A DNA stretch of 64,000 nucleotides from Siphlonurus alternatus (GCA_949825025.1 OX463779.1:30230859-30294858); one strand, 5' to 3'. Shown: positions 37,703-49,384, counted from the stretch's first letter. Notes: generated from the sequence alone by a model not told the origin. Numbers and translations: made by a program.

Positions 37703-38072
37703 TTTTTTTTTTTTTTTACAAGGATACACCCCTAAGAGCTTACAGCTCGCGGCGGGGTACTGGGTAGGGATAAGGTAGGGAACGGATAGTGGCCACGGCC
37801 TGCATGCTTACGCGTCCCAGCATTCGCTGAGGTGAGACTGAGGGAACCGTGGAAAACCTCAGTCAGGACGGACACCTCTACTTTTTCTCAATGGACCAAA
37901 GCGACATCCAAAGCCTGAGGAACCACACACAAGTGCATCACTGCACTGGGTGGAAAGCGAGGTGAAATTTACCCCAGGGAGGGAGCAACGTATTTTTTAC
38001 TTGAAACGGTCAAGCATCCAAGTACTAACCACGCTCGACGTAGCCTGACTTCGGTGATCTAACGAGATTTAA
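37703..38072 (-). repeat. 5S rRNA-headed SINE
   Basis: Read on the minus strand. The first ~65 bases (38069 down to 38007) resemble the internal promoter half of 5S rRNA: CGTTAGATCACCGAAGTCAG followed by GTGGTTAGTACTTGGATG. A body follows with GAGGTTTTCCACGGTTCCCT and CAGTCTCACC, then a tail ending in an A-run (T-run at 37700-37718 on the plus strand). 5S-derived heads define the SINE3/Deu-SINE class, and the body block may correspond to a Deu-type domain (inference). The 5' end of the 5S part is missing. Confidence 0.7.
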
Positions 38073-39862
38073 GTAATAAGAGAGTAATACATATATTATA
38101 CATATTGATATTATAAGACAAGCTATACCTGCTATACTGAAAAGGTATTTGAATCATATTTGTTATCGTGAATAAAATTTAATGCAATCCTATATTGACA
38201 TAAAAGTATTTTGTTTTCGTATAAAAACATATGAGAAACAATGCATGACTTTCATTATAAAGTTTATTTCATAATTATATATATTATACTGTAGTTATTT
38301 CATTCTGAAAGTTTAATACAAAATAATACAACGCTTATAAATAATAATCTGTTGTCGTCATTTTCTTCTTATTGCGTATATTATTATTTATTTCTCTCTC
38401 TTATTATAGCAACAATTTTTTTTATCTTCAACACATTAATGATACTCATAATTAATAATACGATCAAATAATTATGTTAAATTTGCAATCTTTTCAGAAA
38501 TAATAAGGGGGTAAATGGAACCGTGGTGTTGGCTCTTATACTGCAGGCGTTGCATCAATTATTAACAGCAGTATTTCGAATACCCCTTCCCACCCCCAAA
38601 TTTTTTCTCCCCGAGAGGAAAAAAAAAACATATTTAGAGAACGAGCAAGTTATTATAGATATGCTGTTGATATCTCGATCGTTTACATTGTATTGTGTGT
38701 TACAGAGACGTAGTGGCTGCTAATTAATATACCACAGATATGGCCCATATATGCATGTATATGCGCTTCCTTGAATTGCGCACTTCTGCATGCTGTAACT
38801 AAAATTCTATGCAAGTAAGAAGTATGAAACAAAAACGTTTCAATTAAATTAAACGATCTCATAATGTGATAATAAACTCAAAATCAATGCGCGCAAGAAC
38901 TTCAGAAATATTCCATTTTGAAAATTTATTGGACCACGCTAATTAGCGTTTTAGTTAATACCTTAATTAATCATATGATAAAATACTTTAAAATATGATT
39001 AAGTATTTTTCCTAAATTATTGGTAGTATAAGCTTCAAATTGATGTATTTTGCAAAACGCTACGTCAATTATTCACGCGGGAAAAAAATGTTTTTGGATT
39101 CCGGGACAAACCCGGATTTTTGACCTTATTCTACATCATGGGACTTTTGGAAAGTTTCTAGCAGTGTGTTCCAGGGGAGTTCCCAACAACTTGTAAGTCA
39201 CGTGTCAGCTTGTTAAAGCTGTTTCATAATATTCTTGAACTAGATGGCCTACACAGTGTTACCTGGTCCTACTCAATTAAATCAATAATTTGCCTAATTA
39301 TGTGCAAGTAATGACTTAATTTAATTACTTTTGGTACCACAAAATGTGTGTGTACAATAAGCGAGGTTTAATTTCAACATAAATATCAAAAGTTAAGAGA
39401 AATTCATCGAAAGGTACGAAGATTTCATGAATTAATTAAGTTAATTAGCCGCCATTTTGAAAATAATTAATTTACGAACTTGATTTTTTTTTCTTATCAC
39501 CTTTTCATTATTACAAACAGTTTTGCAAGAGTGCATTTTTCCTCTAAAATGAAAAGTATAGGCAGGAAAAAATAATTAAGAAGCGCGGGGTCAAAGGTCA
39601 CGGGGGGTCGAACCAAGGTCATTTTCGCGCGACTCCGCCAAAAAAATTGATCTTTGGGGTGAACTCTACCACCAAAAAAAAATTCATGCTTTCTTCACTA
39701 AACGCGCGATTTCGACTATTTTTTCCTCTTATTCCCCTGACTAAATTGTCCTACAGCAGCACAATAAGTATCAGCCATGAAAAAATTAGTGCAGATGGAT
39801 GGGATAGGTAATATAAGGTTCCCTAAAGGGGAAAAAAAGCAATCCCTTCAGTTCACCTTTAA

Positions 39863-40495
39863 AATCTGCGTTCATCATCAACAGTATAATGTAATTTTTT
39901 TTTATCATGGTATTCTTATGCATTTTTATATTTCAGTTTCACCATGCATGCAGCACTATATTTATATATATAATATAATTATTATAGTTCGATCCTTTTT
40001 AATTAAAAAGAAAATTTTAAATTTAATGCATGATTATTTTCATTAATGGCATGACAGAATTTAAAATATATTTATTATAAATAATCATATACCATTGAAT
40101 CCAGAAAATACAGCTATAGCTTATTAGGTTAAAATTAATTGTTTTATCGACATTCGATATAATATTATATATTATAACTATATAAAATATATCTTCCTTC
40201 CATCAATATAATTAATGTATAATGTACATTATATAGAATATAAATTTTGAATATTTTAATTCCATTTTTATGACGATCTGGTATTATAATTATTATACTT
40301 TGTTCTTGACTGAAAAAAATTGCTGACCAACAGAGCAATATTTATTATACATATAATAGCAAAAATGATTCACTTCATTCTTCAACCTATAATTGCATAT
40401 TGTATTAGCTTACAAATATTCGTAAAATACTTCATTATATATTTTTTTCAAAACTTTTTAATCTTAATTAAAATAAGGAATCCTAGCTTGAGATA
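39863..40495. other. Non-coding AT-rich stretch
   Basis: No exon or recognised repeat was seen. Confidence 0.4.
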
Positions 40496-40499
40496 GTAT

Positions 40500-40810
40500 A
40501 TATAACGTGCAGCGGGAGGTTATACATCGATGTTGACAACCCGCGATATATTTGCGAGTTTATCTCGTGCACGTCAAGGGGCGGTTTCTAGACAAGCCAG
40601 CACGCCCGTGCGTATCCATCAAGCCATTACTATATGCCGAGCGACCAAGCCCGGTCGTTTGCCGAGTCGACTCTGGCGCCGAGCCAGTATTTAGACGCCC
40701 CGGTAATATCAACGTGCTCCCCCCCTGATGGTTGCGGCAGGGACAAGCGACAAATTGCCTCTCCGCTTTGAGATCACCACCACCACAGTACACATAAGAA
40801 GTAGAGCCCT
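40500..40810. promoter_or_regulatory. GC-richer island
   Basis: About 300 bp of raised GC with many CpGs. A 97-codon minus-strand frame (40560-40853) spans it, but its residue pattern is not recognisable. Regulatory island or unrecognised exon; undecided. Confidence 0.28.
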
Positions 40811-40859
40811 TAACTTTAACTGTCAACTGTGTATAAACTAATGTGTACAACATGGATTA

Positions 40860-41880
40860 GAAAACATCAAAACATCCAATGATTCTTTTAAAATATTTTT
40901 TATGTTACGTCTATATAAGTAATGAGAGTGGTAATATAAGATTGTAAACAAGATGAGAGCGACAAAAAAATAAAAACATAAGAGCTAAAAGAGATATAAT
41001 TTTTTCTTTGAACAGTGACGTTACTGACGTGTATGATAAAGTTAGAAAATTAGCACTGCCAAACAAAATAAAAATATTACATAAAAAAAAATTGACAAAT
41101 TTAATTTGTAAAAAGAGCTAGCATAAATATATATCTCATGCATAAAATTTAATATATTTTATATTTTTAAACACTGTAATAACTTGAACTTTAATTTTGT
41201 GAGGTTTATTTTAATTTTTATAATTTATTGCATGCAGTATAATAAGAAAATGCGGGAAAATAAAGTGTTTTTCTTTCTTATTTAGACAAGCATGTACAAT
41301 TTTCGAGACCACTGGAACGTTATTTATCCTGATTTCCTGAATAATCATTAATTCAAGTTATCATGTCTGCATGATCGAGTAATTAGTCCTCTATATAAGA
41401 CGTTATAGGTATACAAATTATATACATCGGGACAGCTCAAACTTTGATTTACTTTTATACTCGCTCTCACAGAAAAAGGATTGAGATTTTTATTTTGAGA
41501 GAGGTTTAAAACAAGAGCACCCGTACCACAAAAGTTCCCCACGCCTCAATAATGTTCACAAACAGAGAGCTTATTGTTGTTAGTATATTTATTCATTTAT
41601 AGTATATTATGATAATAAAATGATATGGTCATACTGGCTGGAAGGCTGGCTCACATTATATTTTAAGCAACATAAACTTACATAGTAAAATACTGTAAAA
41701 TTAACTATAATAATCATTGCATGCAAAATACCATGTAAAATTACAAGATCAAAAGTTTTAAAATTCTCCAATTTAAAATTTATATTTTTATTCTTAAAAA
41801 AAATAACATTAAGTTTTATATATTTTATATGTTTGAAAGTTTGCAAAATATACTCCAGAGTCTATGTCCTGAAAAGAAAA
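40860..41880. other. Non-coding AT-rich stretch
   Basis: No exon or recognised repeat was seen. Confidence 0.4.
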
Positions 41881-41889
41881 GTTGACAAG

Positions 41890-42130
41890 GGCGTATCTCT
41901 ATGTGGAATTACAGCGTCTGCTGCTCAGCTGCACAAGTGTCTGGTAAAAATATACCCGCTGGTGCTCGCGGTGTCACGCACGGTCGTGTTCGGCTTGTAA
42001 CACGCCGTCTCCGGTGACATGACACGCGAGATCACAGCAGCTCGGCCATCACTCTTCACGGCGTACACTGTAGCAGCGACCACGTGGCCGAAGAGTAGCA
42101 AGTTGCCAATATCATCTTCGCCCCACTGAC
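41890..42130. promoter_or_regulatory. GC-richer island
   Basis: CpG-containing block (CGGTGTCACGCACGGTCGTG near 41969) without a credible coding frame. Low-confidence regulatory candidate. Confidence 0.25.
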
Positions 42131-42439
42131 TGACATTGATGCTGCTGAGAGCAATGTTTAATTTAAATTAAAGGAATTAATCACTCAAAAAAAGCAGGGT
42201 TTATTAATGACAGCGATATTAATTCCTTGCGGATCATATAGGATCGAGGCAGAAAGTGAGAAAAAAAAAGCTGAAAAAATATTGATTAATTAAATTAGGG
42301 AAATCAAATGGTGAATCGTACGTTATCGTAGAGAGAGTAGCACCATAAAGCACCATGTTGTACCCAAGATCAATTTACTGTGGGATAGACAGTTTAGTAT
42401 TATAATAGGATATCGATTTGAGAAACGTCTTTACTCGAC

Positions 42440-42442
<3 letters not shown>

Positions 42443-42481
<39 letters not shown>
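42443..42481. repeat. (AT)n microsatellite
   Basis: About 39 bp of uninterrupted TA dinucleotides. Confidence 0.85.
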
Positions 42482-42483
<2 letters not shown>

Positions 42484-42539
42484 TTTCGTCAACCTTTAAT
42501 AAAAATCCACCAAATGAGCTACGTATGTATTATAAGCTC

Positions 42540-42720
42540 TCGAGCAGCTTTTTGCCGGTCTGCGTGGGGACGTCAAAGATCTGACAGCGTAACAGTGCTG
42601 GCAGCTAAAGTAGCACTTTTGATTGTGGCACCTTTGATAGTTAAGCTAGCCAATCAAATGCACTTATCAAAGTCAGCGTCGTGATCGACGTATCGGAGGG
42701 ATCCGACGTACATGGCGTAA
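42540..42720. promoter_or_regulatory. Candidate enhancer with clustered TCF/LEF words
   Basis: CCTTTGATA at 42631-42639 and TATCAAAG at 42665-42672 face each other 25 bp apart. Further TTTTGATTG (42617) and CAAAGATCTGACAG (42575) words are nearby. The block is GC-richer than its flanks. Wnt responsiveness is inferred from motifs only. Confidence 0.35.
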
Positions 42721-43499
42721 ATTAGGCCATCCTCCTGTAGACAATTTTTTTTAGCAACACTGACTATTATATTTGTTGCCAGCTATAAGACTCGTAGAAG
42801 GTGGAGGAGACGACTGTGATTACAACATTCCAACTGTATTATTTAGTGTTTTGTCAGTTGGATCATAAAAGTATCAGCATTCTCAAACTCGCACCGCCGA
42901 GGCATTGAGCTTAATTACATTGTTTAAGGTGTTTCCTAACCAATCATACAGTTGTCTTCTTTGTCTATTAAAAATAGTCAATTTTTTTAACTCCTGTAGT
43001 AGCGGCAACTGTTATGCGCTGACTGTATTGCTGGTAGTCTATATGCAAAGGGCCCAGTCCCTCACGCCGGTTCATCTGGTCATTCATTCTCTGTCTGGAT
43101 TTAAACCTACAAGCTAAATGATACCATTTAAGTTAATTATTAGTTTACATACAGACTATTTATAATAAAGTTTACTTAACATAACGGCCGGTACTTATAA
43201 TTTGCTTCACTATAATATAAATTAGACTAAAACCTTTCATTAATAGAATAAATCATTTTTGCTAAAACCATTTTAAAGCAAAACATTTAAAAAAGTGATA
43301 AATGAAGTAAATTTAGTTTCATATAACTGTAAGTATTAACTAATTCAAAGTAAACATATGCTTGAAAATGAAAATTGATATAGTTTATGCAGAAAAATGT
43401 CACTTTGAACATCCGTCGTAAGGTAAAAAAAAAGGGCTGTATAAGATACAGATAGTCGCTAGTAAAGAGTAGAGAAACGATATATTTCACGTGGTGACG

Positions 43500-43640
43500 T
43501 TTTCTGTGGGGGAGGTTGAGACAGAAGATGAGATGAGTTTCCGAGTGTTTAAAGTCACCGCCGCCGCCGCGAGCTCTCTTACTCTTCCGGCCCTACTGCA
43601 AGTTCCCGAGGTTGTCTTATAACGTGCCACCAAATTCATC
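43500..43640. promoter_or_regulatory. Small GC-richer island
   Basis: Includes CACCGCCGCCGCCGCGAGC in AT-rich DNA and no coding frame. Low-confidence regulatory candidate. Confidence 0.22.
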
Positions 43641-43649
43641 ATCCTCTCT

Positions 43650-45440
43650 GCAAGTACAAGGGCACAAAAATTAGCTTGAAATAGGTTTAATTTAAAAGTT
43701 TTCGTGTAGCTTTAGAATTTGTTAATCTCTTAGTGTCTCTCTTCACTGCTTACGATGTGAAGGTTAAGATTAACGTGACGGAGGAAAGATTTTATTGTCA
43801 GAATGCCAAAACACTTCACTGGTACACTCGTAAACAAATAAAATAAAGACTGAAGACACCACAAAGCGATCTGTGGGATTTAACTTTTTTTTTTTTTTAA
43901 ATGAACTTTCAACCAATTTGAACATACCATTTGCATGTATACGTTTTCTAATAGATTTACGAGAAGAAAAATTTCTCTTTTTTTCATTATAGTACAGTAT
44001 ACAGTTAATTTGGTTTAATAGTCAAATCTAACTTGGTTTAAACATAAAATATATCATTTAAACATTTAAATGTAACACATGATTTTGCATTAAGATTTAC
44101 TAAAAAGAAAGTTTTTTTTTCAATTAATCTAAAACAAAAATAGTAATTACAGTTCAATTAAAAAATTATATCATGCGGCTATAGATATATCTGAATATAT
44201 TCTGCGTAAAACTACATGTAAAGATGAAAGCAATATAAAGGAGAATAATAATTTAAAATGTTCTAATTATATACAAATAGAAATGATCGATTTACGCGAC
44301 AGAATTGTGGTGATGAAAAATTACGTTTAACGTTTGACTATTAATTAACAAGTCATATAATTTACTTTGTTTTAGTTTTGAGTATTTTACAACATATTAA
44401 TTAAAGACTCATAAAAATACAATTGTGTATTATAAAAGGTTGACGCGAGGAGATAAAAATATATAAGATTAAATTATACGCATCCAATGAAACGCTATGC
44501 CCACAGAGTTTTACTACGATGCGGAGACGAGAATAAAAATCAAAGGAGATTGGCCCAAGGAGGCGCCCCTGAAACTACCTCGTCTGCCACGGAGGAGGGG
44601 TGTGGTGAAACTATTTCAGGGAGTCGCGCGTGCGTTTCTCATTTGTCGCTCCACAGGAAGAGAGAAAGTTCCGTAAAGGAATTTGGAAGACAACTTAAAA
44701 ATAATAGTAAAAAAAAAAAAAAATAAATAAAAATAAAAAACCTTAATGAAAAAAGGTGTAGACTTAGAGGTTTCACAAAGATTCGAAATAGTGGTTATGG
44801 GTCTTTAAACCTACCTTCTGCTACTTTGTCTAATAGAAAAAAAAATTAAGTTAAAAGTTTAAATCGAACTAATTTATCTTGTCAACTCTCTAAAATACTT
44901 TACCTTTTGACATTATTAGAACCAAAAGTTATTTTTATTTACATTAAAAGTATAATAACAGTTTTTAGTGTTTATATATTATAGTTTGAGCTACAGCAAA
45001 GTTCAATGTAAAGCACTATTTATATAAGGCAATTATTTGTTTGGCAAATTTTTATCAGTAATTTTGCCATGTATGGTAATTGATATTACCATACAATTGA
45101 ATTTCATGCATGCATGCATGCATGTATATACTGTTCATAAAAATGTAACATTTTATACATTATTGTAAATTTAAAATTACCAATATTATTTTAAAATTAA
45201 AATGTGGGCGTGATTGAGGAATTGAAAGTTGTCTCCCCAAATCACACAAAAAAATTGTTAACCATTTTATTGATAAGACGTGAGCAAAGTTCCTGTAATC
45301 CGAGTTGCCTTCAAGTATAGGCAACTTTTTGAACTGTTATGCAATGCGGGTTGATGCATCGCAGGAGCACGCTAGGTGTGTGAGATTGTTGGCTGCCTTT
45401 CTAAATTTTCAAATCACCTTTATAATTTCTATAAATAGCG
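43650..45440. other. Non-coding stretch
   Basis: Mostly AT-rich. A GC-richer patch at 44480-44700 carries a 79-codon plus-strand frame ending in a Lys run encoded by a poly-A tract; it resembles no known protein. A CATG repeat lies near 45106-45124. Confidence 0.35.
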
Positions 45441-45445
45441 AACAC

Positions 45446-45516
45446 GATGGCGCAGTGGTGAGTTATAGTGCGTCGGAAGAGGCTCGAGGGTCACAAGTTT
45501 GAATCTGGACAGGACA
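45446..45516 (+). repeat. tRNA-like sequence, probably a SINE head
   Basis: GATGGCGCAGTGGTGAG fits an RNA polymerase III A-box, and CAAGTTTGAATCTGG fits a weakened B-box about 45 bp downstream. Folding into a full tRNA is poor. Most likely a tRNA-derived SINE relic; it lies just upstream of a fam-A MITE. Confidence 0.45.
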
Positions 45517-45538
45517 TATGGTTATTTTATCGACACAA

Positions 45539-45860
45539 TAGAGTATTGTCCTCAATTTTTTTTATTGCAGAAATGGATAGAGGGTGCAAAGTTATGCTAC
45601 CCTGATTTTTTTCAGATTTTTTAGAGCCCGGGAACTATTTTTAAAAAATTATTGAAAGTCCTTTTTGTGACGTCACGAGACGCCGCTCCTTAAGAAAAAG
45701 ATAGGACTTGCCGCCGCGTGACGTCACAAAAAGGACTTTCAATAATTTTTTTAAAAATAGTTCCAGGTCTCAAAAAAATCTGAAAAAAATTAGGGTAGCA
45801 TAACTTTGCACCCTCTATTCATTTCTGCAATAAAAAAAAATTGAGGACAATACTCCATTC
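45539..45860. mobile_element. fam-A palindromic MITE, copy 3
   Basis: Complete copy with GAGTATTGTCCTCAA ends and two TGACGTCAC motifs. The centre is oriented as in the copies at 7918 and 48128. Confidence 0.9.
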
Positions 45861-45869
45861 GTTGTGTAT

Positions 45870-46495
45870 CTTCGCATTAATTGCAGTCAGGATGCCTCGT
45901 GCATTTGAAAAGTTATGAAAACGCTCTAGCTAGCTGCCTGTGGCTTACTCATGCAACCTTGGGTTTCCTCGATTAAATATTATTATTAACATATACAATA
46001 GTAAAAAGAAGGCCATGGCAGCTGCATGAGTGAACTATATTATAAATGCTGTATATTAAATTGCTGAATTTGCACTGTGCTGATTAAATTTAATTAAAAC
46101 ACGAAGAATTATATGACGTGCAGCCAAGTTGCTTTTTTAAAAATGCAATGATGTGAATAAAAGTACACCTTGCAAATTTTTGAGTTAGGTATTTAAAACA
46201 AAATTTCATTTAAACTGCATGCAATTAAAAAAAATAGACATTATGAACTCTCTCTCATATATATAGTGACATAAATTTTTATTTTCTGTAATTGTATTTA
46301 AATAACAACATGCTATGTGTACTGAAAATATAAATTTTCAGTCCTTTTGTCTTCATCTTTTAGCACGTGCATCGCAATTAGCTGAAAGTCCACACCGTCA
46401 TGATGTTTCTATTTAGCCATGCACTAAGTTAATATTTTTTTCCACGCATCAGTGCATTAAAATTTTTACTTTTAAGCACGCCACAAGATCAATTG
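45870..46495. other. Non-coding AT-rich stretch
   Basis: No exon or recognised repeat was seen. Confidence 0.4.
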
Positions 46496-46499
46496 AGCG

Positions 46500-46720
46500 A
46501 AGAAAACGTGCAGTATGCGAGTTGACTCGGTATGCGAATTTGTAACTAAGGTAATTTAAGTAAGGCCAGTATGTGCAGCTGCAGGAGAGAAGCCAGTTAG
46601 TTGGTCTAATGTGTTGACCGCCAAGAAAAGCGTGACTCGGCCGGCGACACGAAGTATCGGTGACGTGGTCACGTCGCCTGCCGCATATGCGACACCGTGC
46701 AACTAGTCGCGTATTTACAT
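46500..46720. promoter_or_regulatory. GC-richer island
   Basis: CpG-containing block with GTGACGTGGTCACGTCGCC near 46661 (overlapping ACGT-core palindromes). No credible frame. Candidate regulatory element upstream of Pax1/9 and downstream of TRAPPC6. Confidence 0.28.
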
Positions 46721-46729
46721 ATTCTTTGT

Positions 46730-47682
46730 TCTACTTGCTGAAACTAACTACTGCATTGTAATTCTGTGTTGCACAAAAAGCACGACTTGGAAAATAAAGC
46801 CATCATCACATTCATCACCTTGAAATTGCTTATTCAGAATTCTCTCCTATGTATATATATATATATATTTATGCGCTATAAAATATCCACTACACATTTA
46901 AGACGTAATAATTTATCGTACACATGGGCACATGCAGTCGCATTATACATTTCATGTTTATATATATTTATATAAACAAATCAACCAACCAAAATATATA
47001 TTGTGCTTTCAAATAAAGAAATACTGAATTAATTCAATTAATGAACTATAATATAGCATATATATTTTTAATTAATTACAATCTTAAATAATTACTATAA
47101 ACTGGATTCTTACATTAATTATTTAAATTTTAGTATTTATAATTAAATAATTTATAATACAATATGTATAAGCATATAATATTATACAAACTTTAAATAA
47201 TTAATATATAATATATATTTTTTTATTGATCATTTTATAATACAGATCAACCAAGGTTATGACATCATAAACTTATTGCCTATTGGTTGATTCAAATAAC
47301 TACAATTCATTCTTCAAGACCAATTCTGATATAGAATAATTTTATTATAGAAATACTTTTGAAAAACTTTTTTTTTCAAAAAGAATTTAACAAGAACTTA
47401 AAAAACTTGAACTTTATGACATAATTTTCGTTTCAAAATTACAATAACACTGCATGTAATTTAAATATCAATTATTATGTTTATTTACAAATTGGTTATG
47501 TTAAACTTATAATTTTTGTTTATTATAATCTTGAAGAACCGATCATATGCGTATTCTGTAGCAGCCGACAGGGAGAGTATATCCCTGGCTGGTACGGGGG
47601 GTCAATAGATTTCGATGAATTACACATAATGTTACACATCTGACCTAGGTTGATGAGCTAGAGGTTTGGATATTATTTTTTC

Positions 47683-47722
<40 letters not shown>

Positions 47723-47785
47723 AATTTTTCAAAAAATAAAAATTTTTCGAAAGATAGAAATATCGCGATATCTCAAATTCTGCTT
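46730..47785. other. Non-coding AT-rich stretch
   Basis: Ends in a poly-A tract at about 47689-47718. No exon or recognised repeat was seen. Confidence 0.4.
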
Positions 47786-47789
47786 GACA

Positions 47790-48123
47790 TAATGGACAAC
47801 ATACATGAAAAAAATTATTGCAGAAATGAATAGAGGGTACCAAATTATGCTACTCTGAATTTTTTCGGATTTTTTTGAGACCAAGAACTTATTTTTTAAA
47901 TGATTATTGAAAGTGCGGCCACGCCCCCTGGAGGCGTCAATAGGTGTCCAGTCTCTATCCTTTTTATTAAGGATTCTGGGGTGCCAACTGAAATCACAGG
48001 ACTTTCAATAATTATTTAAAAATAGTTCCGGGTCTCAAAAAAATCCGAAAAAATTCTGAGTAGCATAATTTGGTACCCTCTATTCATTTCTGCAATAAAT
48101 TTTTTTCATGTATGTTGTCCATT
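47790..48123. mobile_element. fam-B palindromic MITE, copy 3
   Basis: Best-preserved fam-B copy. The ends AATGGACAACATACATG and ATGTATGTTGTCCATT are present, with the GGCCACGCCCCCTGGAGGCG block in one arm. It directly abuts the fam-A copy that follows. Confidence 0.9.
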
Positions 48124-48127
48124 ATAA

Positions 48128-48444
48128 TAGAGTATTGTCCTCAAATTTTTTTATTGCAGAAATGGATAGAGGGTGCAAAGTTATGCTACCCTGATTTTTT
48201 TTAGATTTTTTAGAGCCCGGGAACTATTTTTAAAAAATTATTGAAAGTCCTTTTCGTGACGTCACGAGACGCCGCTCCTTAAGAAAAAGATAGGACTTGC
48301 CGCCGCGTGACGTCACAAAAAGGACTTTCAATAATTTTTTAAAAATAGTTCCAGGTCTCAAAAAAATCTGAAAAAAATCAAGGTAGCATAACTTTACACC
48401 CTCTATCCATTTCTGCAATAAAAAAAATTGAGGACAATACTCCA
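48128..48444. mobile_element. fam-A palindromic MITE, copy 4
   Basis: Complete copy, starting within a few bases of the preceding fam-B element and ending 1-2 bp before the TTAA of a fam-C element. Both TGACGTCAC motifs are intact. Confidence 0.9.
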
Positions 48445-48449
48445 TTTAA

Positions 48450-48796
48450 GGGTAAGGTAACGCCACCAATGTTAAAAAAAATCCCTCATACAAAAATTCT
48501 GAAAAAATTTTAAAATGTTCTCCCCTACACCCCCTATCAGTAGCTAAAATATCAGGTATACAAATTCGATTTAGTTTTTGAGTTATAAATTTTTAAAGTT
48601 GACTAATTTAACATGGAGAAATGGAACTCCCATGTTAAATTAGTCAACTTTAAAAATTCATAACTCAAAAACTGGATCGAATTTGTATACCTGATATTTT
48701 AGCTACTGATAGGGGGTGTAGAGGAGAACATTTTAAATTTTTTTCAGAATTTTTGTGTGAGGGACTTTTTTTAACATTGATGGCGTTACCTTACCC
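48450..48796. mobile_element. fam-C TTAA-flanked palindromic MITE, copy 1
   Basis: TTAA lies on both sides (48446-48449, 48797-48800). The ends are GGGTAAGGTAACGCCACCAA and its near-complement. The arms meet at a short unique centre near 48620 (GGAGAAATGGAACTCC). Confidence 0.9.
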
Positions 48797-48868
48797 TTAA
48801 ATTTTTATAAGTTTGTAACAGAATTGCTAAACTTTATTGCATTGACGATGTTGACCTTGAAATTTTAT

Positions 48869-48881
48869 AGGTCAAAGGTCA
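48869..48881 (+). promoter_or_regulatory. Perfect DR1 nuclear-receptor word
   Basis: AGGTCAAAGGTCA is an exact DR1. It lies between two fam-C elements and is not part of either. It may be chance or a relic of other mobile DNA. Confidence 0.25.
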
Positions 48882-49033
48882 AACTACAAAAAGCGTGTAT
48901 TTTCCATACAAAGCACCTATCTAAAAAAATCAAGTTATATAGGTTTTGAAGAAAGTTTATCCTTGTATAAAATATATAATTTTCAAATTTATGTCGAAAT
49001 TCATAAATTTTAAGTTGCGATTTTTTTTATTAA

Positions 49034-49377
49034 GGGTAAGTCAACGCCACCAATGTTAAAAAAAATCCCTCTCACAAAAATTCTGAAAAAAATTTAAAAT
49101 GTTCTCCTCTACACCCCTTATCAGTAGCTAAAATATCAGGTATACAAATACGATCTAGTTTTTGAGTTATGAATTTTTAAAGTTGACCAATTTAACATGG
49201 GAGTTTCATTTCTCCATGTTAAAGTAGTCAACTTTAAAATTTTATAACTCAAAAACTAGATCGTATTTGTATACCTGATATTTTAGGTACTGATAGGGGG
49301 TATAGAGAACATTTTAAATTTTTTTCAGAATTTTTGTGAGAGGGATTTTTTTTAACATTGGTGGCGTTACCTTACCC
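49034..49377. mobile_element. fam-C MITE, copy 2
   Basis: TTAA flanks at 49030-49033 and 49378-49381. Same ends and inner words as copy 1, with scattered substitutions (GGGTAAGTCAACGCC on the left). Confidence 0.9.
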
Positions 49378-49384
49378 TTAAGTG

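Larger units (their letters stand above)
35862..39743. mobile_element. Pal2: 3.9-kb palindromic element inserted in E1
   Basis: Arms about 35862-37093 and 38505-39742, ends AGTCAGGGGAATAAGAGG and its complement, loop about 1.4 kb. It splits E1 at the sequence CACTAATTGTCC and leaves AATT on both sides (35858-35861, 39744-39747). The arms are near-identical, with a few indels and substitutions. They share with Pal1 the CGGGTTTGTCCCGG block, a CAA(A)TTGAAGCT word and the AGTC-type end. The loop holds a small MITE and a SINE. No transposase was found. Confidence 0.85.
34589..39858. mobile_element. fam-E element E1, interrupted three times
   Basis: Flanked by TTAA (34585-34588 and 39859-39862). 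It starts AGGTGAACTGAAGGGATTGC and ends with the complement. Its own sequence is the sum of 34589-34892, 35814-35861 and 39744-39858, about 465 bp and equal to the intact copy E2. The rest is younger insertions: fam-F, E2 and Pal2. Each arm carries a strong GC-rich hairpin around CACACGAGCGACCGCGG. Confidence 0.85.

Noticed and set aside
36872..38723. Identical 66-codon frames beginning MVLALILQALHQ at 36872-37072 (minus) and 38523-38723 (plus)
   Set aside because: Mirror images from the two Pal2 arms; no domain and no sign of coding constraint.
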